A stretch of 64,000 nucleotides of DNA from Paenibacillus cremeus (GCF_007786445.1 NZ_VNJI01000023.1:1-64000); one strand, 5' to 3'; positions 23,941 to 38,730 are shown, counted from the first letter of the stretch. Notes: generated from the letters alone by a model not told the origin. Program-made: numbers and translations.

Positions 23941-25100
23941 AGGCAGGAACCTTGTTCGGGGGCTGGCGTTTCCCCCTTTCAGCTCTACTCGCCTTGTGCC
24001 TGCTTCTAATGTTAACCGGCTGCTGGGATCGAAGAGAAATTGAAGAACGGACCTCCGTTGTCGGTATTGCGATCGACAAATCTACGACCCATCCCGATAT
24101 GGTTCTTCTGACGGTTCAAATCCCCATTCCGATAAAAATCGCAGGGTCGGGCGGCGGCAAATCCGGGGGCGGCGGCAAAGAGGCCGTCAAGATCATGAGC
24201 TCGGAAGGACGAACCGTCCTGGAGGCCTTTCAAAACCTGCAAAAACGACTGAATCAGGAGCTGTTCTACGGCCATACCCGGGTCATTGCCATCGGCGAGG
24301 CCTTAGCTAAAGAGGGCGTCAATCCCATCTTCGACCCGTTCCGCCGGACCCCTCAAATCCGGAGACTCCTCTGGCCCCTCGTCGTGAAAGGGGACGCTCG
24401 GGAGTTACTCCAAGCCGGTCCGAATCTGGAGCAAATTCCGATCGTCTACGTCATGACCATGATCGAAAATGGAACCAAAACCGGTCGGCTTCCTGATATG
24501 AACCTCGGAAACTTTTACATCGACCTCTCCTCCAAATCCAGCGAGCCGTATCTCAACTACATGGAAGTCCATGGGGACGATATTAAATGGAGCGGGATCG
24601 CGGTGTTTAAACGGGATAAAATGGTGGGCACCTTGTCCGAGGATGAAGCCTGGAGCCTGCTGATGATGAGCGAAAAGAAGGACGGAGGATACGTAACCTT
24701 CCCCTATAAGGGCCGGGCAGGAGAACTGGTCACGGTCAGCACGGAGTATATTAAGTCAAAGAAGCAAATTTCGTTTACCGATGGCCGTCCCGTAGTACGA
24801 ATTAAGGTGTTTTTGGAAGGAAATCTATTGGAAAAAACGTTCCCCTCCGATTTGTTTAAGGCCAGCGAGATTAGCCAGCTGCAAGAGGGTGCGGAAGCGT
24901 ACTTAAATAAGGAAGCCAAGGATTTGATTCATAAGCTGCAAAAGGATTATAAGTCGGACATTCTAGGTATTGGTGACCGGCTCCGGTCGTATTACCCCAA
25001 GCAGTGGAAGCAGATGAATTGGTCGCAGGATTTCCCTTACGCCGATATTGTGGTCACGTATGATTTGAAAATCAGGAATACCGGCATGGAGATGAGGTAG
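23937..25100 (+). CDS. gerC: Spore germination protein, GerC family lipoprotein
   Basis: 387-aa lipoprotein: signal peptide with lipobox LTGC (Cys about 28) followed by WDRREIEERTSVVGIAIDK, the GerAC signature, and a three-domain body. A Gly-rich loop (about 68-78) follows the first strand. The start is TTG at 23937, overlapping the gerB TGA as TTGA, with AAAGGAG upstream. It completes the receptor; specificity cannot be told from sequence. Confidence 0.95.
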   Translation: MKAGTLFGGWRFPLSALLALCLLLMLTGCWDRREIEERTSVVGIAIDKSTTHPDMVLLTVQIPIPIKIAGSGGGKSGGGGKEAVKIMSSEGRTVLEAFQNLQKRLNQELFYGHTRVIAIGEALAKEGVNPIFDPFRRTPQIRRLLWPLVVKGDARELLQAGPNLEQIPIVYVMTMIENGTKTGRLPDMNLGNFYIDLSSKSSEPYLNYMEVHGDDIKWSGIAVFKRDKMVGTLSEDEAWSLLMMSEKKDGGYVTFPYKGRAGELVTVSTEYIKSKKQISFTDGRPVVRIKVFLEGNLLEKTFPSDLFKASEISQLQEGAEAYLNKEAKDLIHKLQKDYKSDILGIGDRLRSYYPKQWKQMNWSQDFPYADIVVTYDLKIRNTGMEMR

Positions 25101-25112
25101 CCTGTGCGTATG

Positions 25113-25151
25113 ATTCCTTTCCACATCCCATATGATGTACTGGAAAGGAAT
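25113..25151 (+). promoter_or_regulatory. Hairpin enclosing the Shine-Dalgarno of the cyclase gene
   Basis: Perfect 10-bp stem ATTCCTTTCC / GGAAAGGAAT, extended by inner ACATC / GATGT around a 6-nt loop. The 3' arm contains the AAAGGA ribosome site, and the start ATG is 8 nt beyond. The fold would block initiation. Confidence 0.65.
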
Positions 25152-25159
25152 GATTGCTT

Positions 25160-27118
25160 ATGCACGAATTGCCTACACGTGTGGATAATGCCGTTCAAAG
25201 CCTTCTGCAGACGCTGCTGTCCCGGCAAAGTGCCGACGGATCGTGGCGTCTGGGTGTGGAGAACGGCGTGATGACCGATGCCTATTTTATCGTATTATTA
25301 AGGTCATTAAATAGGAACGACGACGAGAAGCTGATCGCGGATTTGGTGCAGAGGCTGCTGGACAAGCAAAACGCAAACGGCGCCTGGACATGGTACACCG
25401 ACGAGGCGGGCGGCCATCTGTCGGCCACCGTGGAAGCGTACTGCGCACTACTGCATTCGGGGATGGTGCGGCCGTCGGATGAACGCATGCAGCGGGCCAA
25501 ACGGTTCATTCTGGCCCAAGGCGGCCTTGGGCAGGTCAGCGGCGCCTTGACCAAGGCGATGCTCGCCACCTGGGGCCATTATCCGTGGCCGGCGTGGTTT
25601 CGCATCCCAGCGGAGCTGATGCTGCTGCCGGAGTCGTTTACTCCGAATTTCTATGACTTCTCCGTGTATGCTCGCGCCCATCTCACACCGGTCATGATCC
25701 TGATGACCCGCCGATATACCATCCAATGGGGAGCCGATGCACCGGACCTATCGGACTTGTCCGTTCCACGTACCAGCTCCGGATCCGTGCAAGATGATCG
25801 GGCAGATTGGGCGCCGTATCGGGGAATTCTGGAAGACGCGATCCAAGGACTGAAGAAGCTGGCCCTGCTGCCGCAGGAAGCCAAGCGGCTCGGCCTGCAG
25901 CGTGCGGAGCGGTTCATGCTGGAGCACATCGAGCCGGATGGAACGCTGTACAGCTATGCCAGCAGCACGTTCCTCATGATCTACGCGCTGCTTGCCCTCG
26001 ATTATAGCCCCGATGCCCCGGTCATCCAACAAGCGGTGGCAGGGCTGAAATCGTTAATCCATCCGGTTCCGCGTGCCTCCGGCTTCGAGCCGGTGGGCGG
26101 GGGCGGACAAGGGAACCTGCATGTACAAAACTTCAACTCCACCGTCTGGGACACCGCCTTAGTCAGCTACGCGATGCAAGAGGCCGGCGTGCCGCCGAAG
26201 CACCCGGCGATTCAGCACGCCGCCGGGTACTTGCTGCGCCGGCAGCATACCCGGCTAGGCGATTGGAGCCGTTCCGTCCGCCATCCGGTGCCCGGCGGCT
26301 GGGGCTTCTCCGATATCAATACGATGAACCCGGATGTCGACGATACGACCGCCGCGCTGCGCACCCTCCATTATGTGCGATCCTCCGGGGCGGATCCCCG
26401 CATGCGCGAGGCCATAAGCCGGGGGCTGCACTGGGTGCTGTCGATGCAAAATGCCGATGGCGGGTGGCCCGCTTTTGAGCGCGGCAAGGACAGCGCCCTG
26501 CTCGCTAAGGTGCCGATCGAGGGCGCCGCCTCGGCTGCCACCGATCCTTCCACCGCGGATTTGACGGGACGCGCGCTGGATTATTTGGGCGCCTGCGCCG
26601 GGCTCACCCTCCGACATCCGCTGATTCAGCGCGGCGTCGATTGGCTGGTCGCGAAGCAGGAGCGAGATGGCTCGTGGTATGGCCGCTGGGGCGTCTGCTA
26701 CGTCTACGGCACCTGGGCCGCTGTGACGGGAATGATGGCTGTCGGCACCAGCCCGAGCCACCCGTCCATTCAGCGCGCCGTAAGCTTCCTGCTGAACGCG
26801 CAGCGGGTGGACGGCGGCTGGGGCGAGTCATGCCGCAGCGATCAGCTTCACGCCTACATCCCGCTGGCCGGAGGCGGGACGCCTTCCCAGACCGCTTGGG
26901 CGCTGGATGCGCTGATTGCGGTCCATGATGAGCCGCTTCCGGCCATCACCCGCGGCGTCGAAGCCTTGGTCGCGCTGCTGCACCGTCAAGACTGGACGGC
27001 CGCTTACCCGACGGGAGCCGGGCTGCCCAGCGCATTTTACAACCGGTACTTCAGCTATAACCTGGTGTGGCCGTTAGTCGCGCTGTCTCATTATCGGCGG
27101 CGCTATGGGTTAGCGTAG
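25160..27118 (+). CDS. Squalene-hopene / sporulenol-type terpene cyclase
   Basis: 652-aa class II terpene cyclase. The protonating DxDD motif is PDVDDTTAAL (about 393-402) and several QW repeats are visible (QNADGGWPAF, KQERDGSWYG, QRVDGGWGES). It could be squalene-hopene cyclase (shc) or the sporulation-linked sporulenol synthase (sqhC); I cannot decide from sequence alone, but the germination operon next door makes a spore role plausible. ATG 25160 is 8 nt after a hairpin holding the SD; TTG 25154 is an alternative. Its 3' end overlaps the opposite gene by 9 bp. Confidence 0.93.
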   Translation: MHELPTRVDNAVQSLLQTLLSRQSADGSWRLGVENGVMTDAYFIVLLRSLNRNDDEKLIADLVQRLLDKQNANGAWTWYTDEAGGHLSATVEAYCALLHSGMVRPSDERMQRAKRFILAQGGLGQVSGALTKAMLATWGHYPWPAWFRIPAELMLLPESFTPNFYDFSVYARAHLTPVMILMTRRYTIQWGADAPDLSDLSVPRTSSGSVQDDRADWAPYRGILEDAIQGLKKLALLPQEAKRLGLQRAERFMLEHIEPDGTLYSYASSTFLMIYALLALDYSPDAPVIQQAVAGLKSLIHPVPRASGFEPVGGGGQGNLHVQNFNSTVWDTALVSYAMQEAGVPPKHPAIQHAAGYLLRRQHTRLGDWSRSVRHPVPGGWGFSDINTMNPDVDDTTAALRTLHYVRSSGADPRMREAISRGLHWVLSMQNADGGWPAFERGKDSALLAKVPIEGAASAATDPSTADLTGRALDYLGACAGLTLRHPLIQRGVDWLVAKQERDGSWYGRWGVCYVYGTWAAVTGMMAVGTSPSHPSIQRAVSFLLNAQRVDGGWGESCRSDQLHAYIPLAGGGTPSQTAWALDALIAVHDEPLPAITRGVEALVALLHRQDWTAAYPTGAGLPSAFYNRYFSYNLVWPLVALSHYRRRYGLA

Positions 27119-28621
27119 CAGCTGCCTGGCTGTATGCTTGGACCGGTTGAACTCCATCCAAGCGGCAGGGCTATCGCTCAGGCTCAATCGCAGACGCTGA
27201 ACCGCTTCCTCTACCCCCAGCGCTTCGGGATGCTTTTGCCTCAGTTCCAGTATGTAAGGCACCACCTCAAAGCTCAAACTTGTTAAATAATTGACGTCGA
27301 TTTTTCCCGTGGACTCATACCGATGAATGTTGCTGCGAGCAATGATGCCGTCGATGCCAATATAGTTCAGCACAACGTACGCCATCACCGCGGCTATGCC
27401 ATAATAACGGAGGAGCGGCAGCCGCTCCTTCCACAGCTTAATCAACGCCAGCACGAACAGCCCCAGCAAGAAGATCATAAACACATGCACCAAAATGCGC
27501 GTCACTGTGTAGCCGTAGGCCTCCTCATACATGGACAGCCGAAGGTACGCGGAGCTTAGCATGATCCCGGTAAAGCCGATCAACACCGCCAGCAGCCCGC
27601 GCAACAGACGCCAAGCCCCCGGGCGCTGCACGCCATACATGGTCGCCAGCATGACCGATAAGTTGATCAGCGTCACGATGACCAGCTCGGCGAAGCCCCT
27701 TCTGGCGTAGGAGGCGTAGGTGATGCCGTCCGGCAGATCGGCCGTTCCCCCACCGAAAAAGTAGGAAAACTGCACCACGGTGAACAACAAATAGACGAGA
27801 TTCAGCATGCACAGCATAGTCGTTGTGATCGTCGGATCCATCCTGATAGGCGTTGACACAGACAGCTCAGGCGCCTCCCAGGGTGCGATCCCCTCCTCCT
27901 CTTGAACCAGCGGACGAGGCTGGAGCGGCTTCGGGTTCAGCAGCCCCCTCACATAAGCGAACAAACCGGCCGTGACCACCGTTACATACAGGATGCGCAG
28001 TGCCGTCAGACCGAACTCTACATCTTGAAGCAGCTTCGGCAGCTTGGACATGGTGCGCTCAAACATGGAATCCGCTGACGACAGCAGCCACACGACGAGG
28101 AACAATAACGGCAAAGATAGGAGCACCCCCGTCAACACCTTGAGCAGCTCCCTCGAGCGCCCGGCCTTCATCCGCCCCGCCATCGCTTGCACCAGCAGGA
28201 CTACCGGCCGTGGCAGATAGCGCAGCGTATGCACAAACAGCTGCTCCAGCGGCGAAGCGAGCCACGTCCAGGCGCTCTCCTCTGCCTGCTCTCGCTTGAT
28301 GAGCCAGGTTGTGTGCATGAGGATGAGCAGCGGAATCACCAGCACATTGAGCACTTCAAAGAGCGTATTCGTAAACAATGCATAGGTCGAGCCCAGCAGC
28401 AGCACCGGTACGATTAGCAGATTCGACCCGTTTTTCCACGCCAGCACCGACCGGTGTTCCCGGACCGCCCAATAAAAGTACCCATACATGACCACGAGGA
28501 AGAGCAGAACCGAAATCCCCCACGTTTGATCAAAAAAGAAATAATAATGCAGCAAGCCGCAGACGAACGCGGCGATCATCAGACGTTTTTCCTGGTCCAA
28601 GCGCAGGATCGGAGCTGCCAT
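27110..28621 (-). CDS. DUF4173/DUF4153-like multi-pass membrane protein
   Basis: 503 aa with about 12 hydrophobic helices, a cytosolic loop near 230-255 and a soluble C-terminus ('LSFEVVPYILELRQKHPEA...') of about 90 residues. The pattern, with ESTGKIDVNYL near the end of the membrane part, matches DUF4153/DUF4173 proteins. No catalytic motif seen. It is preceded by a small gene 13 nt upstream and converges on the cyclase with a 9-bp overlap. Confidence 0.8.
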   Translation of the reverse strand: MAAPILRLDQEKRLMIAAFVCGLLHYYFFFDQTWGISVLLFLVVMYGYFYWAVREHRSVLAWKNGSNLLIVPVLLLGSTYALFTNTLFEVLNVLVIPLLILMHTTWLIKREQAEESAWTWLASPLEQLFVHTLRYLPRPVVLLVQAMAGRMKAGRSRELLKVLTGVLLSLPLLFLVVWLLSSADSMFERTMSKLPKLLQDVEFGLTALRILYVTVVTAGLFAYVRGLLNPKPLQPRPLVQEEEGIAPWEAPELSVSTPIRMDPTITTTMLCMLNLVYLLFTVVQFSYFFGGGTADLPDGITYASYARRGFAELVIVTLINLSVMLATMYGVQRPGAWRLLRGLLAVLIGFTGIMLSSAYLRLSMYEEAYGYTVTRILVHVFMIFLLGLFVLALIKLWKERLPLLRYYGIAAVMAYVVLNYIGIDGIIARSNIHRYESTGKIDVNYLTSLSFEVVPYILELRQKHPEALGVEEAVQRLRLSLSDSPAAWMEFNRSKHTARQLLR

Positions 28622-28634
28622 CCTTGTTCCCCCC

Positions 28635-29042
28635 TTATTGAAGCCACGAATGGACAGGCCGGATTGGCGTCCGGGTTGGGCTCAACCGCTCTGCAAGAGT
28701 ACGCATCTCAGCCGCTTTCGGTAGACGCTTCATGGAGCTGTACCACGCCGCCTCCTCTTCCATGCGGGATAAGGCGCGCAGCACTTGAGCCAAAGCCTCC
28801 GGCAGCGTTAACTGCTGCGGTAACTGCTGCACGACCTCCCCGGCCTCTTGCGCCAGCAGCTCCTCCAGCCCCTTCCCTTGCGCCCGTCCATACGCCAGCT
28901 TGGCCAGCGCCCAGACCGCCCGGGCCAGCTCCTCCTCCGTCACCGCCTGCCTGACCGCCTCCCTTGCCTCCACCCAAAGCTGCTCCCCCCAGGTCATCAT
29001 GAGTGATTCGCGTTCTCGTTCCATACCTACGATAAGCTCCAT
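28635..29042 (-). CDS. Hypothetical helical protein, 135 aa
   Basis: Glu/Ala/Leu-rich, entirely helical, soluble; no family recognised. ATG 29051 touches the AGGGAGG ribosome site; the in-frame ATG at 29042 has a normal 10-nt spacer and is preferred. The gene sits 13 nt before the membrane protein gene and is likely its operon partner. Confidence 0.75.
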   Translation of the reverse strand: MELIVGMERERESLMMTWGEQLWVEAREAVRQAVTEEELARAVWALAKLAYGRAQGKGLEELLAQEAGEVVQQLPQQLTLPEALAQVLRALSRMEEEAAWYSSMKRLPKAAEMRTLAERLSPTRTPIRPVHSWLQ

Positions 29043-29238
29043 TAGCCGCATGCCTCCCTACCGTTAATCGTGTCAATAATTCAATCCATTAATTTCAAAT
29101 ACCGTATTTTCTTGGTGAATGGTCTATCTATGGCTTATTGTAGCTTGAAAAACAGGAATAAAAAGAGTAAGTTTTAAAATATAAATTTCATATTTTAGGA
29201 TGCGTATGTTTAGGGGATAAGGAGGTCGGCTTACCTGT

Positions 29239-31038
29239 ATGAAGCTGGCTAGGCATTACCTGCGGCTGCGTGAGCAGTTTCCGCACATACTTGAGCGGCA
29301 GGAGGTCCAAGTCACCTTGGACGAGCTGGCTGCGGCACTGGATTGCACCCACCGCAACGTCGTCCTGCTGCTAGGTAAAATGAGCGGCCAAGGGTGGGTG
29401 GATTGGACGCCGCGAAGGGGCCGGGGCAACCGGTCCTCGCTTACGTTTTTGCTGCCGAGCGAGCAGATGATTCTGACGATCGCCAAGGAGCTGGTGGAGA
29501 AAAAGGACCTGCGAGGCGCTTTTGAGCAAATGAACGTGTCCACGCTGCCGGAGGCACTTAAGGATCATTTTCAAAGCTGGCTTACCGGCTATTTCGGCTA
29601 TAGCAGTGAGGTCCAAGGCAGCAAGCGGTTCGATACGCTGCGCTTTCCGCTGACCCAACCGCTGAAATCGCTGGATCCGGCCACCATCCACCTGCAAGCC
29701 GAAGCCCACCTCGTCCGCCAATTGTTCGATCCGCTGGTCCGTTATAACCGATTGTCTCAAACCATCGAGCCGCATCTGGCTCATGCCTGGGAAACGAATG
29801 AGGCGCGGACCCGTTGGACGTTTCATCTGCGGAAGGGGGTGCAGTTCCACCACGGGCGCGAGCTGACGGCGGCGGATGTGCGGTACACCTTCGAGCGGCT
29901 GAAGCGTCTCGCTCCCGGCTCGCTGTACAGCTGGGTTCAGCAGCAGGTGGTCGCGGTAGAGGTAATCGACCCGATCACGGTGCAAGTGCAATTGGCAGAG
30001 CCCAACGAGCTGTTCCTTCAATATGCGAGCACGAATCGTGCCTCCATCATCCCTGCCGATGTGTGCGAGGAGCTAGGGGGAGAGCTCGCGCTGTCGCCCG
30101 TCGGGACCGGTCCCTTCAGGCTGACGCATCACGACCGGTCAATGTTCGTGCTGGATGCGTTTCCCGCCTACTTTCAAGGGCGTGCGCATCTGGACCGGGT
30201 CGAGCTGTGGCAAATGGCCGAGCTGCATTCGCAGCATCGGTCCCTCGCGCTCGAGAGCTTCCAGATCATGCACAACTACCGGCTGCCGGAGGGAGCGGCG
30301 GACACCTGGCAGCAGGTGCAGCAGCAGGGTACGACCTGCCGCTTCCTGACCTTCAACCTGCTGAAGCAGGGGCCGCTCAGCGATCCGGATGTGCGAGCAG
30401 CGGTCTGTGCAGCACTGTCGCAAGACAAGCTGCTGCAGCGGCTGAGCGGCGATGCGATCTACGGCGCGAGCAGCTTCATCCGGCAGGCAGCGGGAGCGAA
30501 TGTGGCCGCTGCGGAGACGTATGCGGAGCGAGCCGGGCGAATCCGCGCGCTGCTGAAGCGCTCCGGCTACGCCGGGGAGCGGCTCGTACTGTGCACGATC
30601 ACGCAGTACGAGCCGGATGCGCTGCTGGTGCAGTCGCTGCTGCAGGAGGCCGGACTCGCGGCCGAGGTGAAGCTGCTCTCTGTGGAGGAATTCAAGGGCG
30701 AGCAGCGGTTGTATGCCGATCTGCTGCTGTTTTCCATCATGCTCGACAACGATGCGGAGCTGCGGCTGATCGATCTGTTCAAGACGATGCAGCGGCATCT
30801 GGAGCCCACAGCCAAGGCCGGCGTCTCCGCCCTGCTGGAGCAGGTGCTGCGCGAGCCATCGCGCGATCGGCGCACCGAGCTGCTGCAGGCGGTCGAAACG
30901 CTGCTGACCACGAAGCAGCTGCTGCTTTTTTTATATGGCAAGCGCTTGAACACGATCTATCATTCGTCCGTCAAAGGCATTTCCCTCGACACCCTCGATT
31001 GGGTCCAGTTCAAAAGCATCTGGTTCCAGCCGTCCTAA
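29239..31038 (+). CDS. SgrR family transcriptional regulator
   Basis: 599 aa: an N-terminal winged-helix domain (about 1-75, with ALDCTHRNVVLLLGKM), then a periplasmic-binding-protein-like domain of the peptide/oligopeptide type (about 115-590; 'RFPLTQPLKSLDPATIHLQAEAHLVRQLFDPL'). Such proteins sense a cytosolic ligand and normally control a divergent MFS exporter. No exporter gene is here; the divergent neighbours are the helical protein and DUF4173 gene. GC-rich, in-frame throughout. AAGGAGGTCG precedes ATG by an unusually long 13 nt. A second, decayed copy is at 44665..45241. Confidence 0.9.
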   Translation: MKLARHYLRLREQFPHILERQEVQVTLDELAAALDCTHRNVVLLLGKMSGQGWVDWTPRRGRGNRSSLTFLLPSEQMILTIAKELVEKKDLRGAFEQMNVSTLPEALKDHFQSWLTGYFGYSSEVQGSKRFDTLRFPLTQPLKSLDPATIHLQAEAHLVRQLFDPLVRYNRLSQTIEPHLAHAWETNEARTRWTFHLRKGVQFHHGRELTAADVRYTFERLKRLAPGSLYSWVQQQVVAVEVIDPITVQVQLAEPNELFLQYASTNRASIIPADVCEELGGELALSPVGTGPFRLTHHDRSMFVLDAFPAYFQGRAHLDRVELWQMAELHSQHRSLALESFQIMHNYRLPEGAADTWQQVQQQGTTCRFLTFNLLKQGPLSDPDVRAAVCAALSQDKLLQRLSGDAIYGASSFIRQAAGANVAAAETYAERAGRIRALLKRSGYAGERLVLCTITQYEPDALLVQSLLQEAGLAAEVKLLSVEEFKGEQRLYADLLLFSIMLDNDAELRLIDLFKTMQRHLEPTAKAGVSALLEQVLREPSRDRRTELLQAVETLLTTKQLLLFLYGKRLNTIYHSSVKGISLDTLDWVQFKSIWFQPS

Positions 31039-31110
31039 GACCCGGGGACTAATCCCCCGTCTCGGCGAATAAGATTTACCTGTAAGCCAAACGGGAGGTG
31101 CTGCGCCGGC

Positions 31111-31611
31111 GTGCGAAATCGAGTCGAGATTGAATATCGGAACGAAAAATACGGATTTACCCTGCGTTTTCCTGGATGGTGGCGCAATTATTGCACCGTC
31201 AACCGAGCAAAGCAGGACCGGGAGACGGAGTATGAGGTGCATTTCAAGTTTAAGTATAAGGGAAAAATTTACGAGGACCTGTTTGCGGTGCTGGTCTATC
31301 GGATGACCAAGGAGGAGTGGGTGGATCAAGGCTACGAGGATTCGCCGGTCACCTTCATCGCGGAGTATGAAAGCCGGGTGTTCGGATATATTACGCCGGA
31401 GGAGCTGCCGTATGCGTTCTATGATGACCGCACCGGCGATTATAATTACAAGGCCTATGGCACCGCCATTGAGCTGCTGAAACGGATGGTGAATCAGGAT
31501 GTCCCCCGTATCATCCAGTCCATCCGCTTTCCGCGGAAGACGATGACGATGAAATCGATCCCTTACCGCATACGTAAAGTATGGCCGGGTGGTACGAAGC
31601 CAAAGAGGTAA
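31111..31611 (+). CDS. Hypothetical protein, 166 aa
   Basis: Unrecognised. Aromatic- and charge-rich, beta-strand-like ('YEVHFKFKYKGKIYEDLFAVLVYRM'), without signal peptide. The start is GTG at 31111 after GGGAGG. It resembles small uncharacterised Paenibacillus proteins that act on stress-response targets only by hypothesis; I give no function. Confidence 0.75.
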   Translation: MRNRVEIEYRNEKYGFTLRFPGWWRNYCTVNRAKQDRETEYEVHFKFKYKGKIYEDLFAVLVYRMTKEEWVDQGYEDSPVTFIAEYESRVFGYITPEELPYAFYDDRTGDYNYKAYGTAIELLKRMVNQDVPRIIQSIRFPRKTMTMKSIPYRIRKVWPGGTKPKR

Positions 31612-31633
31612 AAAGTATGGTTTGACGGGACGT

Positions 31634-31698
31634 AAAAAAAGGGCTGCTGGAATGGCTCCTATCGGCACCGAAATGCCTAGCGGAACCACCCGCCGCCC
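31634..31698 (-). terminator. Terminator overlapping the end of the coiled-coil gene
   Basis: Long minus-strand hairpin, base GGGCGGC / GCAGCCC with inner GGTTCC and CTAGGCA / TGCCGATAG pairs, followed by TTTTTTT. It includes the last codons of the gene ending at 31677. Confidence 0.7.
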
Positions 31699-32048
31699 TT
31701 CTTGCGTCCGTGCTTCTCGAGCCTGGAGGTGAGTGCTTCCGGCTCTTTCGTTCCCGCTGGTGTTCCGTCTTGGCCAAGCTCTACAGGCACTAGCGACAGC
31801 GCTTCCAATGGGCGTTCGTCTTTCTCCTGCTCCAGCGCCCTCTCCTCGTCCAGCTGCTTCAGCCGATCCGACAGCTTCAGCACGATCTCTTCCAGACGCG
31901 CCACCTTCTCCTTCAAGCTCTCCAGCTCGAGCTCCGGCCCCCGGCCTGCAAAACGTCTGGTCGAACCGGTATCCTGCAGGTCGCTTCCCTCCTCCGAAGA
32001 AAGGAGCGCCTTCAGCTCGTCCGAGGTTACAATCTCTCTGAATGTCAT
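31677..32048 (-). CDS. Hypothetical coiled-coil protein, 123 aa
   Basis: Residues about 38-75 form a heptad pattern ('LESLKEKVARLEEIVLKLSDRLKQL'), flanked by a polar N-terminus and a basic C-terminus ending KKGGGWFR. Such short coiled coils often act as scaffolds; no family assigned. GGAGGGAGG precedes the ATG at 32048. Confidence 0.75.
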   Translation of the reverse strand: MTFREIVTSDELKALLSSEEGSDLQDTGSTRRFAGRGPELELESLKEKVARLEEIVLKLSDRLKQLDEERALEQEKDERPLEALSLVPVELGQDGTPAGTKEPEALTSRLEKHGRKKGGGWFR

Positions 32049-32151
32049 CGATCTGGCCTCCCTCCGGCTTGCCTACTTCAATTATACATGAAGACCCTCT
32101 GGATGAATCTAAAAATTTCGATCCCATTTAACTGGTGAATATTTACCACTT

Positions 32152-32195
32152 TAAAAAAGATCCAACCCCGCAGCCTACCGTGCAGGATTGGACCC
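32152..32195 (-). terminator. Terminator of gltA-gltD
   Basis: Minus-strand stem GGTCCAATCCTGCA / TGCGGGGTTGGATC (a few wobbles) followed by TTTTTT, 15 nt after the gltD stop. Confidence 0.85.
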
Positions 32196-32209
32196 TTGTC
32201 ACTCATACA

Positions 32210-33694
32210 TTATGGCAAGTTGGAGGCGCCCATCAAATACCGATCTACCTCGCGAGCCGCTTCCCGTCCTTCGTTGATTGCCCAGACGACCAAGCTTTGC
32301 CCACGACGCATATCGCCTGCTGCGAACACACCGTCGACGTTCGTGGCAAATTTGCCGTACGCCGCTTTCGCGTTGGAGCGTTCGTCCTTCTCGACGCCGA
32401 GCTGATCCAACACGGTGTTCTCCGGTCCCATGAAGCCCATGGCTAGCAGCACGAGCTGCGCCGGATATACCTTCTCGCTGCCCGGTACTTCAACCGGCAC
32501 GAATCGGCCTTGATCGTCCTTCTTCCACTCGATCAGCACCGTGTGGATTTCTTTGATGTGGCCGTTCTCATCTCCCACGAATTTCTTCGTGTTGATCAGG
32601 TAAGTCCGCGGGTCTTGCCCCTGCAGGGCAGCCGCTTCCTCTTGGCCGTAATCGACCTTGAGCACCCTCGGCCACTCCGGCCATGGGTTGTTCGGCTGGC
32701 GCGTTTCAGGAGATCTAGGCATAATTTCGAACTGAGTCACGCTGGCACACTTGTGACGAATGGACGTACCGACACAGTCTGTACCGGTATCGCCGCCGCC
32801 GATGACGATGACATGCTTACCCTCAGCCGAGATAAAATTGCCGTCCTGATGCTCGGAATCGAGCAGGCTCTTCGTATTTTTGGACAAAAACTCCATCGCC
32901 AAATGAACGCCCTTCAGCTCGCGGCCTTCGATGTTGAGATCGCGGCCTTTGGTCGCTCCACCGCACAGCACGACGGCGTCAAACTCCTCTTTGAGCTGGG
33001 AGGCCGGAATATCTTTGCCGATTTCCGTGCTCGTGACGAAGTTGACCCCTTCCGCTGCGAGCAGATCGACACGGCGCTGGACATATTTCTTATCCAGCTT
33101 CATGTTGGGGATGCCGTACATCAGCAGGCCGCCGACCCGATCCGAACGCTCGTACACCGTCACTGAATGACCGGCTTTGTTGAGCTGCGCCGCGCAAGCG
33201 AGTCCCGACGGACCGGAGCCGATAACGGCCACTTTCTTGCCCGTCCGCACTTCTGGTGGCTGCGGTACGACCCAGCCTTCAGAGAAGCCTTTGTCGATGA
33301 TCGATTTCTCGATATTCTTGATCGTCACCGGGGATCCGTTCAGGCCGACCGTACAGGAGCCCTCACACGGAGCCGGGCAGACGCGGCCAGTGAATTCCGG
33401 AAAGTTATTCGTCTTGTGCAGCCGATCCAGTGCTTCTCTCCATTGTCCGCGGTACACCAAGTCATTCCACTCTGGGATCAGGTTGTTAACCGGGCAGCCG
33501 GCCGCCATGCCGCTGATAATTTTCCCGGTGTGGCAGAAGGGAATGCCGCAATCCATACAACGCGCGCCCTGCTGCTGGAGCTTGTCGTCCGTCAGCGGGG
33601 TGCTGAATTCCTTCCAATGCGCAATCCGAAGCAAAGGGGCGTTCTCGGCCGGAACTTCGCGCCCGAATTCCAAAAAACCGGTTGGTTTACCCAT
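32210..33694 (-). CDS. gltD: Glutamate synthase (NADPH) small subunit
   Basis: Passes electrons from NADPH through FAD and Fe-S clusters to the large subunit. 494 aa. N-terminal Cys motif CMDCGIPFC...[10 protein letters not shown]...CPAPCEGSC for two 4Fe-4S clusters (about 47-110), the FAD-binding [15 protein letters not shown] (about 150), and the NAD(P)-binding [13 protein letters not shown] (about 285). The frame is open further upstream, but ATG 33694 has GGAGGAAG before it and starts [10 protein letters not shown], as in the family. Follows gltA by 260 nt. Confidence 0.97.
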   Translation of the reverse strand: MGKPTGFLEFGREVPAENAPLLRIAHWKEFSTPLTDDKLQQQGARCMDCGIPFCHTGKIISGMAAGCPVNNLIPEWNDLVYRGQWREALDRLHKTNNFPEFTGRVCPAPCEGSCTVGLNGSPVTIKNIEKSIIDKGFSEGWVVPQPPEVRTGKKVAVIGSGPSGLACAAQLNKAGHSVTVYERSDRVGGLLMYGIPNMKLDKKYVQRRVDLLAAEGVNFVTSTEIGKDIPASQLKEEFDAVVLCGGATKGRDLNIEGRELKGVHLAMEFLSKNTKSLLDSEHQDGNFISAEGKHVIVIGGGDTGTDCVGTSIRHKCASVTQFEIMPRSPETRQPNNPWPEWPRVLKVDYGQEEAAALQGQDPRTYLINTKKFVGDENGHIKEIHTVLIEWKKDDQGRFVPVEVPGSEKVYPAQLVLLAMGFMGPENTVLDQLGVEKDERSNAKAAYGKFATNVDGVFAAGDMRRGQSLVVWAINEGREAAREVDRYLMGASNLP

Positions 33695-33954
33695 TCTTCT
33701 TCCTCCATGCTGTGCTGGGAAAATTGGTTCTTCCGATCGAAGTTCGAGCAACATGGGAGAGGCTCCACTGCAAGTCAGTGCCACCTGCCTCCGGCCGCTC
33801 TTGAAAACGGTATTATGAATTGATTTAGCGGTATTTACCCATTTTCAAAGGCGGCACATAAACTCTACGGCAGGTGCACTGCTTTCCGTTCACACTTCCC
33901 CATACATTCCCAAAGTAAGATCCTCAGAAATAATTTTCCAGTACAAATTTTTTA

Positions 33955-38550
<4,596 letters not shown>

Positions 38551-38730
38551 GCCTGCGCAACCTTTCTTTCTGAAAATTTGGGGATGCTTCTGTTCATAAA
38601 CATGTCAAAGAGGTGAAGCTTTACAGGGATGAAGTTATGCAATTAAAAAAAGCCACAGCGCCCTTCGACAAATTGTGACAAATCTATGAACCTCTGTAGA
38701 TAATATGTTTTATATTACCATCTGATTCGT

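Noticed and set aside
29814..31052. 412-aa plus-strand ORF in another frame of the SgrR-like gene
   Set aside because: Ala/Arg/Gly-rich shadow frame of the regulator, no ribosome site.
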